Source: Bedellia somnulentella (Eukaryota > Arthropoda > Insecta > Lepidoptera > Bedelliidae). Taken from it: 64,000 bases of DNA. Shown here piece by piece: positions 19,848 through 30,600 of this stretch. A program made the position numbers and the translations under genes. The notes beneath the pieces are model-generated. The model did no database searches. It was given only the letters and a program-made list of their open reading frames with translations, and was not told the origin of the DNA. The first letter of the stretch is position 1; each line of letters opens with the position of its first letter. The DNA is taken from NCBI GenBank assembly GCA_963576735.1, contig OY755175.1, positions 15,082,401 through 15,146,400 of the forward strand, given 5' to 3'.

Positions 19848-20344
19848 AATTCGGTATGCAAAGTTTTTTTTTGGTATTTATTAAATATTTTTATTCGATA
19901 GCAAACACGAAAATAAAAGACTAATTTGAATATTTTTCATCTAAAATGAGTAATTGCAAAGTTATGATTTTTTAAAGATTGTTCAACTTTTGTACTTAAT
20001 GACGTCAACGATCGAAAATATCACGTAGCGACATGCAAATAAAGCGAAATGTTTAATAAAAATGTTGCTGATTGCAAAACATTTCACGAATTTGTGATCT
20101 CAAATGAAATTATTACGATATTATACTAAACAAACTTTTCATTTTCGATATTTTATTTATAAACTGCAAAAACGATTGCCGTTGAAATAACGCTGAAGGT
20201 CAAATACTGTTACAGTATTTTGTTAAAATAACGGTCATCTTAGCTTTGTTTCATTTCATTTCAAGAAAATATGTTTTAAAAACATAATATCTCGAAATGG
20301 TTTCGTAATCTGCACCACTTTTGTAAAACTTTGCAAACCGAATT
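19848..20344. mobile_element. MITE-like element with about 20-bp inverted ends
   Basis: The left end AATTCGGTATGCAAAGTTTT is inverted at the right as AAAACTTTGCAAACCGAATT, one mismatch in 20. The 497-bp AT-rich interior holds no ORF. It lies in the receptor intron. Confidence 0.6.
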
Positions 20345-20541
20345 GTCAACAGAAAAAAGAAGATAGACTTGTGACAGTGTTCCCCTGAATATTTAAACCC
20401 ATAGCGTAAGATTTAAAACCTTGAAACCCCAACTACTGTTTCAATGATCCAATAAAACCAAAGCGGAATATAACTAAAATATCTGGAAATAAATTCAATT
20501 GTGTTCCAAAGGGTTTTCTATTCTGCTCCACATTAGTTTAC

Positions 20542-20688
20542 CTGTACTCCGAGGACATTTGAAGTCCTCAGTCGGAGGCTCCCCATTCGTAGTACACAGA
20601 CAATAATGCTGTGTATTGTTCTGGTAGGGTAGGCAGGCGGCTTCCGGGCCACAGGACAGCGGTTCGCAGCCACCAGGAAGCAACTTTT
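20542..20688 (-). CDS. Receptor tyrosine kinase exon: EGF-like module
   Basis: 147 bases, acceptor AATCTTCAG, donor ACAG|GTAAAC, phase 1 on both sides. It encodes KLLPGGCEPLSCGPEAACLP then YQNNTQHYCLCTTNGEPPTE and DFKCPRST. The six cysteines are spaced C-x4-C-x5-C-x10-C-x-C-x12-C, the ordering of an EGF-like domain. Symmetric phase 1 is the usual phase for an EGF exon. It carries one N-glycosylation sequon (NNT). It would sit close to the membrane on the outside of the cell. Confidence 0.88.
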
Positions 20689-21013
20689 CTGAAGATTCAC
20701 ATAACAAAATAATTATGTTGTATTTTTTTTCAGAATGTGTTACTTATAGCATTGTACATTATTAATGTTAAGGTGGTAGTAGGGAAGTAGTTAAATATTG
20801 CGCATTGCAGCGCCTACCTTAATTTATTTACGGGTTTAATTCTGTTGCTTTTTAGTATCGGCTTAGAATATCACTAGAGAGTTGAGAGGAGAGCGCGTTT
20901 TTCATTGTCCTTATCCTTGTCCCTATCCTCCGATAAATCCCTAATAGCTCCTTATTTTATTGAACCATAGGTGTGTTTAATTTATAATTTATTAATATTA
21001 AATTGCTAAAGAT

Positions 21014-21080
21014 AAGGTAAACCATTGTGAGGAACCCACATGACTGAGTTGTAATGTATTCGCACAAAGCGTCTCTACCA
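21014..21080 (+). repeat. SINE family C fragment
   Basis: AAACCATTGTGAGGAACCCACATGACTGAGTT-like block, matching only the middle of the family. Confidence 0.5.
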
Positions 21081-21614
21081 ATTTCGACCCACTGCACCGG
21101 ACTCGTGGTCACACCTGTATTTTTTTTACATATATTTTGTATCCTAGTCTTGCAGGTATTGACCATCACTTTGTGCGATACTGATAAACCTCTGTCGCTT
21201 AATGTGGTTGTATGATAGCTAAGGGCCGTAGATGGTCATACATACATAGTTAGTGGTAAAAAATACTCTTAACTGTATCTATCAAATATTGCAAATTTTT
21301 CATATTTAATCTATTTAATATATCAGGGCAATATTTTTCGAATGAGCCATTCATTAAACAGAAATTTGAACGAACAAGTAGAAATCAAATTTGGTTCAAC
21401 GAGTTCAAATTTTCGCTGACCGCTAACAACCTGAATAAAGGAAAGCCATTCACGCTTTGAACTATCGAACTGCATTCAAAGCAGTGATATTTTGATATTT
21501 CCACCGAGCTATCAAGGTAATTATACTAAGCAATATGCATATTATTTTCAGTATCCATTTACAGTGCCTATGCGGAAATTTAAACCAAGTGATAAAAAAT
21601 ACTATTTCTGGAAT

Positions 21615-21810
21615 TAAAGGCTCTAATTCCCTAAAAGGGGTAGCCAGAGCTTCAGAATCAAAAAATTATGCAGCCTCTTTTGGAAGTTAAGTGGGGAAAA
21701 GATTGTAAAATAAACGTTTTTGGTGATGGGTCACACTTCATTCAATTGGAAAATTTACCATCACCCATGTGAAGAAATGGGGTAGTGCTTTTCTAAGCCG
21801 ACACTATATT
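21615..21810 (-). repeat. SINE family A copy, shortened
   Basis: Antisense: AAAAGGGGTAGCCAGAGCTT to CTAAGCCGACACTAT. The TCGCCTCTTACG region is lost. Confidence 0.8.
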
Positions 21811-21837
21811 GCAAATACATACTTACAAACATACATA

Positions 21838-21890
21838 TAATCAAGCCATTGGTTCCCATTAGGGTAAGCAAAGACTATGTAAATACTTAC
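21838..21890 (-). repeat. RTE-like LINE 3' end, fragment
   Basis: Antisense tail (CATACATATAATCAAGCC) and CCCATTAGGGTAAGCAAAGA, the last about 50 bases of the LINE. Confidence 0.65.
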
Positions 21891-21929
21891 TTGTTCTATC
21901 AAAATAGTATTTTTCAAAATAGTAATGAT

Positions 21930-22028
21930 ATCTAGCGTAAAACTATAGCCGTGAGTATATGTATGTATGTATCTAGCGTAAAACTATAGCTGTGAGTATA
22001 TGTATGTATGTATGTATCTAGCGTAAAA
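21930..22028 (+). repeat. Two tandem tail-only retro-insertions
   Basis: ATCTAGCGTAAAA occurs three times (21930, 21971, 22016). Between copies lie only CTATAGCCGTGAGTATATG or CTATAGCTGTGAGTATATG plus (TATG)n. Each insertion is therefore only the last about 28 bases of a LINE/SINE tail with a 13-bp target duplication. It ends 15 bases from the receptor exon at 22043. Confidence 0.75.
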
Positions 22029-22042
22029 ATATTGGTATTTAC

Positions 22043-22127
22043 TTGTGTTGGCAGTTCCATGATGTCCGTTCAACCGAGCCTCCTCTCTCGCTACTCTTCC
22101 CAATTTTTCTGCGTAGTCGCGTAACCT
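22043..22127 (-). CDS. Receptor tyrosine kinase exon: most N-terminal one found
   Basis: 85 bases, acceptor TTATTTCAG, donor ACAA|GTAAAT, phase 0 to 1. It encodes RLRDYAEKLGRVAREEARLN GHHGTANT, charged and probably helical, leading directly into the EGF-like exon. Splice phases agree all the way to the stop, giving 564 residues from here on. There is no start codon or signal peptide, so at least one more exon must lie upstream (to the right). Confidence 0.75.
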
Positions 22128-22379
22128 CTGAAATAATAATGCCTGATTTTAATGACATAATTGTGATACCAAAAGCTCGGTGTAAAGATAATAATAGCTA
22201 CTGAAAACAAGGTAACTGTATTAATTATAGTTCTAAAACGTATTTGTGTATTTTATTTAGGTATTTGTATTACTTGTATATATAAAAGTATGTAGTTATG
22301 TATGTATGTGTGTTCATATGTGAGTAATATGTATATTATTTTGTGTAATTAATATTTATGTTATTATTTCAATTAAATA

Positions 22380-22582
22380 AGTTAGTTTTAAAGTAAGCTT
22401 GTTTTGTGCATCTACCCAGATAACTAGTTTACCGATCTCACCTTCCAAAGGTTGTCTGGAAGAGATCGCTTTCAGCGATAAGACCGCCGATTGTACCTCA
22501 CTGTAAACTGTATGATAATTTCTTTTGTAAATTTGTGTTTGATGTACAATAAAGAGTTATTCTATTCTATTCTATTCTATAT
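22380..22582 (+). repeat. Non-LTR retrotransposon 3' UTR with (ATTCT)n tail
   Basis: Contains GGTTGTCTGGAAGAGATCGC then AGCGATAAGACCGCC, GTACAATAAAGAGT and a TATTCTATTCTATTCTAT tail. This layout is common at the 3' end of insect jockey/CR1-like elements. No coding part is present. Confidence 0.7.
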
Positions 22583-22609
22583 AGGCTTTAAACCTGAAAG
22601 GGATCTTAA

Positions 22610-22692
22610 TCTCCGTGTCTTTTCTAAAGTCACACACGTGGGTAGGTTATTCAAGGTAGTTGCCTATTAGAAAAGACATCGTGAAAAAACTT
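22610..22692 (+). repeat. SINE family C, degenerate fragment
   Basis: GTCTTTTCTAAAGTCACACA and a following GTGGGTAGGTTA resemble the family body. The end is lost. Confidence 0.4.
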
Positions 22693-22959
22693 AGAGACTT
22701 ACAGATGTGACAGAGTCAGAGTACCTATAATAACAGCAATAAGATCTCTCTCTGTCACTAGGTTTAAAGAGTACCTTGGTCTAAAATGCTTTGTCCTACA
22801 TTTACGTCAAACTTTTCTTATTAGTTGGAAAGAAACATGTTATATCTATCATTACAATAAAAAATACCGTACTAAAAATATATTGTCATCGAATGAATGT
22901 AACGTTAAGTGTACTCTACAATTTACAACTTCAATTTGAAAGATGATGATGGCTATATA

Positions 22960-23373
22960 TAAAAAGTTTCGAGTTCCTTGAAAACCCATAAAACATGTCT
23001 ATGAGCTGATCTAAATCAAGATCGCATTGCACACTGCAGACGTCTGCTAACCTTCCAACAATGTAGGAGCGTGGACGACCGAGGCCGCCCCGCCACTACC
23101 AATTTATAACCACTATACACACGACTACAAGATTTATACAACAATAAAACATACAAATAAGCCTGCCATAATAATTTGTTTACTTATTACACATAATACG
23201 GCATGCGTACATAGCGCAGTATTACGTGAAAGCCCGGCTACTTTTAGAGTTTCGAGTGCTACTTGATTTACGATCCTTTTGCACTTAAGATTCAACGTAA
23301 TACCAGCTGTATTTATGGCTATTATAATGAAATTAAGATAAATCATACAAGTGTTTTTGATTTTCAATATCAA
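22960..23373 (-). other. GC-richer island with open reading, unassigned
   Basis: Two minus-strand open stretches. (1) 22960-23105 reads WRGGLGRPRSYIVGRLADVC then SVQCDLDLDQLID for about 50 codons with no ATG and no good splice sites, possibly a transposon C-terminus. (2) 23134-23373 reads MIYLNFIIIAINTAGITLNL, signal-peptide-like, followed by KVAGLSRNTALCTHAVLC and a TGT|GTAATA donor in phase 0, the phase the receptor exon at 22127 needs. Position makes it a candidate signal exon, but there is no direct support. Confidence 0.25.
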
Positions 23374-24146
23374 TCTTTATGGCTTGAACGGAAGATGCGA
23401 TTTTAATGGTACAGGCTCATCAGCTGTGCAGGTAATGGGATTTACGAAGAATGTTATGTTGCAATATGATTTTATTCAGTAGCTTATTAACTACATGTAG
23501 CAGATACAAAACATTGAAAAAAAAACAAAATGCGTTTATTCAATAGCACAAGCGCATCAATTACTAGTCGACTATAGTGTAAAAAAAAGTGATTGGATAA
23601 TTTTATACAAGAGAATTTTTATTTATACAGTTTGCTATCAGTTTAAATTAAGCACATAATGCAATAATATGATTCTATTGGGCAGGGTTAGTGGAGCCAA
23701 AAGCAAATCCTTTAAGGAAGATTTCTTCAGCACACTTGGGGAGAAAATAAATTACTGATTAATTACCGAAACTAATTGTCCCAAAAAGTCTGCTGTTATC
23801 TTCTGCTAGCTTACAACAATTCGGTAATCGAAATACTAAAGAGATTGAAAATCAATAAGCTTTTTTATGAAATCCTGAAGTAATTAATAAACTTAAATAG
23901 ATATTTTTGGTACTAATATTTAATATACTTGAATGTAGAAAAATGTTAAACTCTTTTCTACGAGGAACGGATAAATTCATGTTTTTCGTAAACATCCATG
24001 ACCATCATTTTTTTATTATTCGTATGAAAAACTGAATTGTATCTGGTATTTTTTCTTGTTTCTTAATTTTTAGACTGTAGTAGTAGTATCCTTTGTAGAC
24101 TCTATTTACGCAGTCAGGTTATACTTTTCAGCTTAATCTTTTTCAT
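23374..24146. other. No gene seen
   Basis: AT-rich DNA without recognisable exon, RNA gene or local repeat family. Confidence 0.5.
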
Positions 24147-24398
24147 AAAATACATACATACATATAATCACGGCTATAAATCCCAAGAAGGGGTAGCCAG
24201 AGCTAAGGAACTAGAAGTACCTCAGCCACTTTTGGAAAGTTGAGTGGGGAAAAGATGGCAAAATAAAGGTTGTTGGTGATGGGTCTCCAACCGCATCGCC
24301 CAAAAATCCCTTAAAAGCCCCAACACCGTTAGTCGCCTCTTACGTACACCCACCGGCAGAAATGGGGTAGTGTTGTTCTAAGCCGACACTACACAGCA
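24147..24398 (-). repeat. SINE family A copy, full length
   Basis: Antisense, clean copy from CATACATATAATCACGG to CCGACACTACACAGC. Confidence 0.92.
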
Positions 24399-24660
24399 AA
24401 AAAATTCTTCTTCATGTTTAACTTACTTAAAAAAGAGTCGGCAAATACTAGCGCTATAAAATATTCAATTACATTTAAATTATACTTTCAATATTTTGTA
24501 CACAATAGAATCTATAGCCAAGCTTTTTGTTCCGTTCCATCCAAGTATCGTAATAGTATACTTTTCAGCTTAAAAGAGATTGTGCTTTTTCATGGTAACT
24601 TTATTATTTTCCAGCGAGGGTATCAAATTGCTTTGAATATTAAATATAATAGTATTATTT

Positions 24661-24996
24661 AAATCTTTTTGTTCATGAAAATCTCATGTTAAATTATGTG
24701 ACAGTTAGGCGTTTTCAGCATTTGCATTCTATCTGAAAAGGTAGACAAGTGGCCTTCCGAATTAGTAAAAAATTCGGAGGTAGGAAGCGCAAACACTACT
24801 AAAAACGTGTGAAAGAAATACAGGATAGAAGAATTTCGCGCTGGCAGCCATTGACACGGTAGCTCAATTGGCAAGAGCGACGGGGGCGTATACCCGAGGT
24901 TGCGGGTTCGAATCCCGTCTGTGTCGAAATTTTTCTTTCCTTTATTTATTCTTTATTTATTATAATAGTATTAACATGAAAAAATCTCTTTAGTGT
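24661..24996 (+). repeat. Element carrying a tRNA-like sequence
   Basis: The left edge AAATCTTTTTGTTCATGAAAATCTC is inverted relative to a block at 63262 (GTTTTCATGAACAAAAAGAT) that follows the same tRNA-like 3' half and CTTTCCTTTATTTATTC body. This suggests a family with inverted ends around a tRNA-like core. The right end of this copy is worn. Confidence 0.45.
24853..24927 (+). ncRNA. tRNA-like sequence, probably not a functional tRNA
   Basis: The acceptor arms GACACGG and CTGTGTC pair fully. The D arm GCTC/GAGC pairs. The T arm GCGGG-TTCGAAT-CCCGT is normal, and TTTTT follows as a Pol III stop. The anticodon arm does not form a proper 5-bp stem with a 7-base loop (CGGG...CCCG leaves 8 bases, no T before a clear anticodon). 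It is therefore read as a SINE/TIR-element core or pseudo-tRNA. Partial copy at 63200. Confidence 0.5.
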
Positions 24997-25940
24997 AAAC
25001 AAATTTTACGTCCGTTATTTATTTTAATCAACTTTTCCACACTCGACTTTCCAAAGCGGCTGAGGCATTTCTAATTCTGAAGCCCTTTTTGGGTCGTATA
25101 GCCGTAACCAAAGTTGCGCTCGATATAAAACCAATTCCATTTAATTCTTTTCAATTGATAAAATTAGTTGGGAATCCTTTGGTGGAAGTTTCTAAAATCG
25201 TTTAAGATTTTACTTGGCAGACGACTTACAATCACAAATCACTAGAAATAATTTATGAATTCTGTCCCTAAATGAAGGACTTATTCGTCCTAATAACAGT
25301 GCTATCAGATCCGAGCAAACAAACTTTATTGATTCGGACGAAGAGATGACATCACTCGGCCTTCTGAGGACACTTGGGCGAATTCCAACTTGAAAGAGAA
25401 AGCTATGTTAAAGCATAAAAGTACATTCTGTTTGTATGGTTCCTGTAAACGATTTGTTTATGAGTTTGTGTTTAAACTTATGCGCCTGGCGCCATTTTGC
25501 ACCAAGGTTTATTTTATGAAAAAAAAAAAGCATATAGTTATTCTAAATAATATTATTTTAAATTATACTCCATCTATTAATTTCCGCATAATATACAATT
25601 ATAAATATATGGACCAAAATTGGGTGAAGTGATAAATAATCCATGGCATGTAAGGCGTTCGTCTAATGCAACACACCAGTAGAGTAGTAATGTGTTACAC
25701 TTAGCTATGCGCCCAACTTCAAACCTTAGAATTACGTAAAGTACGTGTCCTGTAGTCAGCCTAAAATGGGTATGGAGCAGAAGAATAGGATGATGTTTGT
25801 GTGATGGTTGGGATGAAGAAATAAGCTCCACGTATAATACTGTCGTAAATTTTTTTCCAAAAGGACGCAGAGATCATGATTACTTTTAAATATTTCTGCA
25901 TTATATAATCTGTGGCTCTGCTTATTAAATCAAGAGATAA

Positions 25941-26119
25941 TACATACATACATAAGTATACTCACAGCTATAAATCCCAAGAAGGGGTAGCCAGAGCTAA
26001 GGAATTAGAAATTTCTCAGTCACTTTTGGAAAGTTGAGGAAAAGATGGTAAAATAAAGGTTGTTGGTGATGGGTCTCCACTCGCATCGCCCAAAAATCCC
26101 TTAAAAGCCCCAATACCGT
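25941..26119 (-). repeat. SINE family A, head-truncated
   Basis: Antisense: CATACATACATAAGTATACTC through AAAAGCCCCAATACCGTC. The last about 70 bases (the head) are missing. Confidence 0.85.
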
Positions 26120-26861
26120 CGCTGTATTCATGTGACCACCAACAAACTTCTAACTAAAGTAAAGCATATCGGTCTTTAATCAATTTCAATATTGAATCAC
26201 AAATGTAATCAGTATTCCAGGTCTTGGTTAAATTAGTACAAAAGATAGTATCTTTTGTTTAAAATACAATAACTCAGTAAATTTCAATACAACGGTTATT
26301 TAATTTATATTACTAGTTTCAATGCAATCGTAATACCAAGTTAATGATTCCGACTACTGGAAAGTATCGCTGGTAAATCGGAATACAACAATGGAATTGT
26401 TATTTTACTTTATTCAATAATTGTTTTATAGTAAGAGATGCAACAAATAGTTATTTTCCGATTTACCGAATACCTTATATTCGGCGATGGAGTCTCAGCC
26501 GAAAGTACCGAATATTCCGTCATAGATCCAGTATCCTTAATGAGAACCGACTGCATTATTGTCTTTTCATTTGATATTCTTATATGATACCTAGTATAAC
26601 AATACAGTGGGAATAAGGGAATCAACTTGTATTAGTGCTTTAATCGAGCTTATTTTATTTTCTTTTGTTGTTCTTGAAATAAGCCTTTTCATTATTAAAA
26701 GTAGTATTTAATAGCCCTATATACCCGTAAATAAACTAAGGAAGGTTTATCCAGTAATAAGGTACATTTAAGTGTGAGAGGAAAATATAGCTAAACGATG
26801 AATTTTTTCTGGTTGAAAGCCAAATTTATTACAGGCTAATTCGTCATATTTACGTTAAATT

Positions 26862-27099
26862 ACATACATATATATACTCACGGCTGTAAATCCCTAGAAG
26901 AGGTAGCCAGAGCTAAGGAATTAGAAATCCCTCAGCCACTTTTGGAAAGTTCAGTGGGGAAAAGATGGTGAAATAATGGTTGTTGGTGATGGGTCTCCAA
27001 CCGCATCGCCCACAAAGCCCCAATACCGTTAGTCGCCTCTTACGTACACCCACCGGAAGAAATGGGGTAGTGCTATTCTAAGCCGACACTACACAGCAA
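26862..27099 (-). repeat. SINE family A copy
   Basis: Antisense, full length with a small gap between CATCGCCCA and CAAAGCCCC. Confidence 0.9.
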
Positions 27100-27183
27100 A
27101 CGTTAAATTATTGTATATAATATAGTATAATAAGGTAGTGGTTTTCTCAGCCAAATTTAATTGGACACTTTTACACATTTTTA

Positions 27184-27337
27184 GATGACGTCCGTGGCTG
27201 AGCGGATAAGGACCACCTTTTGGGTCTGGAGGCCGTGGATTCGAATTCCACTTTAGGTAAAATATGTATGATGAATATAAATTAACGTTTCGTAGTATTT
27301 GATGTCATTTATATGCATATTATATATTGTTAATTAT
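27184..27337 (+). repeat. SINE family D, 5' part, split by a SINE-A insertion
   Basis: Head GATGACGTCCGTGGCTGAGC, B-box-like GATTCGAATTCC. It is interrupted after GTTAATTAT (27329-27337) and resumes at 27598. Confidence 0.8.
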
Positions 27338-27597
27338 TATATAGTGCCGTGTAGTGTCGGCTTAGAATAGCACTACCCCGTTTCTACCGATGGGTGTACG
27401 TAAGAGGCGACTAACGGTATTGGGGCTTTTAAGGGATTTTTGTTCGATGCGGCTGGAGACCCATCACCAACAACCTTTACTTTACCATCCTTTCCCCACT
27501 CAATTTTCCAAATGTGTCTGAGGAATTTCTAATTCCTTAGCTCTGGCTACCCCTTCTAGGGATTTATAGCCGTGAGTATATGTATGTATGTATGTAT
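27338..27597 (+). repeat. SINE family A nested in SINE family D
   Basis: Sense full-length copy, with the 9-bp duplication GTTAATTAT on either side (27329-27337 and 27598-27606). This defines the exact ends of a family A insertion. Confidence 0.88.
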
Positions 27598-27690
27598 GTT
27601 AATTATATCGTCGAATTAGCATCCCATTAGAGGTCATTGTAAGTTCCTGTAGGGTCTAACTTGGTCCGTGTAAAATGACCGTATTTATTT
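27598..27690 (+). repeat. SINE family D, remainder
   Basis: Continues the body with ATCGTCGAATTAGCATCCCA to TCTAACTTGGTCCGTG. Confidence 0.75.
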
Positions 27691-27817
27691 ACTTAACTGC
27701 GCAGCTTATGATCAAATTAATAATTACAAAATAAAATAAATTAACCATTTCAACCGAAGTTTACAGACGAGTACTTCCTACACTACGAATATTTTACCTT
27801 ATTTTTTGCTGCGAACA

Positions 27818-28068
27818 TAACATAAACGTAACATAAACGTTCACGCCGTTTATCCCCGAAGGGGTTGGCAGAGGTACCAATGCTCCTGAACTCACATGGC
27901 AAGCGCCATCTAGTTTCCAGAGAAGGTACCCACGTTTTGCTTAGACAGTGTACTCACGTGATAGGGGGCAGGCCTATCGCCGTTTTGTAAGAATACACTG
28001 TCACATGACTAAGTACAACTCAGCCATGTGGGTTTCCTCACGATGTTTTCCCTCACCGTTTTGCTGCG
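27818..28068 (-). repeat. SINE family C, head-truncated
   Basis: Antisense: CGTTCACGCCGTTTATCCCC to GTTTTCCCTCACCGTT. The tRNA-like head is absent. Confidence 0.85.
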
Positions 28069-28499
28069 AACTTGCAGTGTAAATTCATAAGGCGTTATGT
28101 TGCCAAAAGTCCGTCGCTTTCTTGTTACCGTAAAGTAAACTGAGTCGTATTGTTATATAAAGTTACGTGAATATAATTTCTCAGAAAGGAAAGCATTATA
28201 ATCACAATCTTTCGAGCATTGTTTTTCGCTTAGATTTCTTATTGAGAAGTTAGTTAAATTTAAATTAAGACCTTTATATTTTTAACCAATGCTTATTGGG
28301 AAAAATAGAGTTTCTGCGCCTAACGTACAATTTCCGCATTTAATAGATACCTACTTTAGTTGTGTGAAATAAAATTATATCCTACTGACAAAAATTAGCT
28401 AAGAAATTACAATTGTATATGCAAAGGTTCAGACATTCCGCATCTAGCTTGAAAGAAATAGTTTCTTTAAGAACATATGTAATAAAAGTAAGGGTCATT

Positions 28500-28610
28500 A
28501 GTTTAAGTACCCAGCAAAGATGTAGCACGGGCTGCGAGGGTACGCAAGAGCACCATATGTGTCCACCTGGCACCAACACAAACAGCGAGCGGCCGATCAT
28601 TAAAAATGTT
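28500..28610. other. GC-richer island, possible exon of unknown strand
   Basis: About 100 bases of higher GC in AT-rich DNA. The plus strand reads CSTGCEGTQEHHMCPPGTNT, cysteine-containing. The minus strand offers MIGRSLFVLVP with a CAG|GTGGAC donor. No family is recognised, and neither strand has a convincing acceptor and donor pair. Confidence 0.25.
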
Positions 28611-29737
28611 TATTTAAAAATCCGACCGCTTAATCGCTTTTGGCTAATGTAGTACAACATGGTGTGTTAGGAGAGGTTTATTCATATTTAAGAAGCGTTA
28701 GGTTTGCTTGCATCGTACAAAGTGGCAATCTCTCAATAAATCGGTCTCTGCCTGTCTCGATGAAAGCTTATGACATTTTAGTGTAGGTATGTCTTCTATG
28801 CTCTATATTTTTATACGCATACGTGACAAGGATTGAATAAACCTAACAATTTATTTTTTATAATTTTAATTTTGTATACCTGATTAACAATAATGGTTTT
28901 ATATGTAATTAATCCCAAGTGAGTGTGTCCTTTGGATGACAATGTAGTTCCATACCTTGTGTTGCCTGTTTTATGTTTGTCTAAGATTGTTATCTGTTTT
29001 ACATTCCTAAGAAATAAATAAATAAATATGGACTAAAAATTCCCTACAAATTATTTATTTGGCAAAACAAAGTTTACCGGTTCAGCTAATATATGATAAA
29101 TTAGTTTATTGCCAGCGATGTATGAATTCTCTAATGACCAAAATGTGTTCCTCGTCAAATTTTAATTTGTTCTCATTTTCAGAACTTTACAAAATATAAT
29201 CTCACAATTAAGGGTAAGCATTTTAGGTAAATAGTTATATAACTAAATGCTTAGTTATACAATACTTACAATCACAATATTTTCATAACATACGAGATTC
29301 TTAAATCGTTCTCTTATAGTAGTGTTAAACATAACTCTATTTTTTGTGTAAAATAGTTCATAGTGATAGTATTCATTATATCATAATACTGATAAACATC
29401 ACACAGATTAAAAAAAATATTTTACCTGTCTGTTAAAAAATTTACAAAATGATAATACAAAATATTATACTTGAATTTTTCCTTAATTTCTTAGGCAGCG
29501 TAATCGAGTCGTAAATTCAAGACGTCTAATATGAAACATGAATATTGAATGAATTCATATGAATATTTTCAAGGTTAATGAGCATTATCTGAACCTAATT
29601 AAAATGATGTTTGAGTAATAGTCCATATTTATTTGAAACGTAAGAGAGTATTTAAATACTTTGTAAGACATTTCCCGAAGGTGTGGCAGAGAAATTGGTT
29701 CGAATTTAGCCTGATATTTCTTTCAATTACCAATCAA
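28611..29737. other. No gene seen
   Basis: AT-rich stretch without supported features. Confidence 0.5.
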
Positions 29738-30063
29738 GATAGCTCAGTGATTAGAACATGCACTTATCATGCAGAGAGGCGTCGGTTCGATCCCGAGTCG
29801 GGCCTACCACCAATGCGTCTTTTCTGAAGTCATATTAGTGGTTAATTTATCGTGGTGAGGCAAAACATCATGAGGAAACCCACATCACTAAATGGAACTT
29901 GGTCATGTGACAGTATATTCGTACAAAACGGCGAAGGGCCAGTCACGTGAGTACACAGTCCGAGCAAACCGTGGGTACTCTGAATACCAGGTGACAATGG
30001 CATCTGATTTTCAGGAATATTAGTACCTCTGCGGACCCCTTCGGGGATATACGGCTTGAACGT
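29738..30063 (+). repeat. SINE family C copy, full length
   Basis: Sense: tRNA-like head AGATAGCTCAGTGATTAGAA, B-box-like GGTTCGATCCCG, and 3' end CTCTGCGGACCCCTTCGGGG then ACGGCTTGAACGTT. Confidence 0.88.
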
Positions 30064-30494
30064 TCGAGTTTCTTTCGTTTCGTCCAAAGCTATATGTAAT
30101 TTTAGCATTAGCATTAAAAAAAGTGAAACGAAAATCGGAAATCTTCATTTTCCGTTCATACTTGTCCGTTTTCTATTCCTTTGCTCATTACTGCATCACC
30201 CATCCACCGTACAAGTAGCATTCCCTATCCGTGTTTGATGCGCCGTGACGTAGAACACGGAACATCGGGACACTATGTTTTTTCACCAAACAAATATCCC
30301 TCTCAAACACAATATTTATACTTGAGACGAATAAAAATAAGTGGTCCATATAATCAAAGCTTTGTAACCGATCTTGAGTTTTATTATAATTTATTCTCAA
30401 TCTTCGTATTGTTAGTGATATGGAGTATGATAATAAATGTTGTTGACGATGAGCCGATATTGTATATTGAATTATATCATTGGTGAATGTAAAC

Positions 30495-30600
30495 ACTCAC
30501 GCCGTTAGTATCTATTGTGGTAGGCAAAGACTATCCATCGCAGCTTTCATCATCAATTACAGTCATCAACAATTTCATTCATGCCCTTCTATTAAATATT
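30495..30600 (-). repeat. RTE-like LINE 3' end, fragment
   Basis: Antisense: AAACACTCACGCCGTTAGTA then GGTAGGCAAAGACTATCCAT. Confidence 0.65.

Noticed and set aside
24853..24927. A functional tRNA gene
   Set aside because: The anticodon arm is not canonical and the sequence is part of a repeated element (partial copy at 63195).
30181..30496. Two overlapping ORFs of about 101 codons on opposite strands
   Set aside because: No domain on either strand; AT-rich low-bias reading next to a SINE C end.
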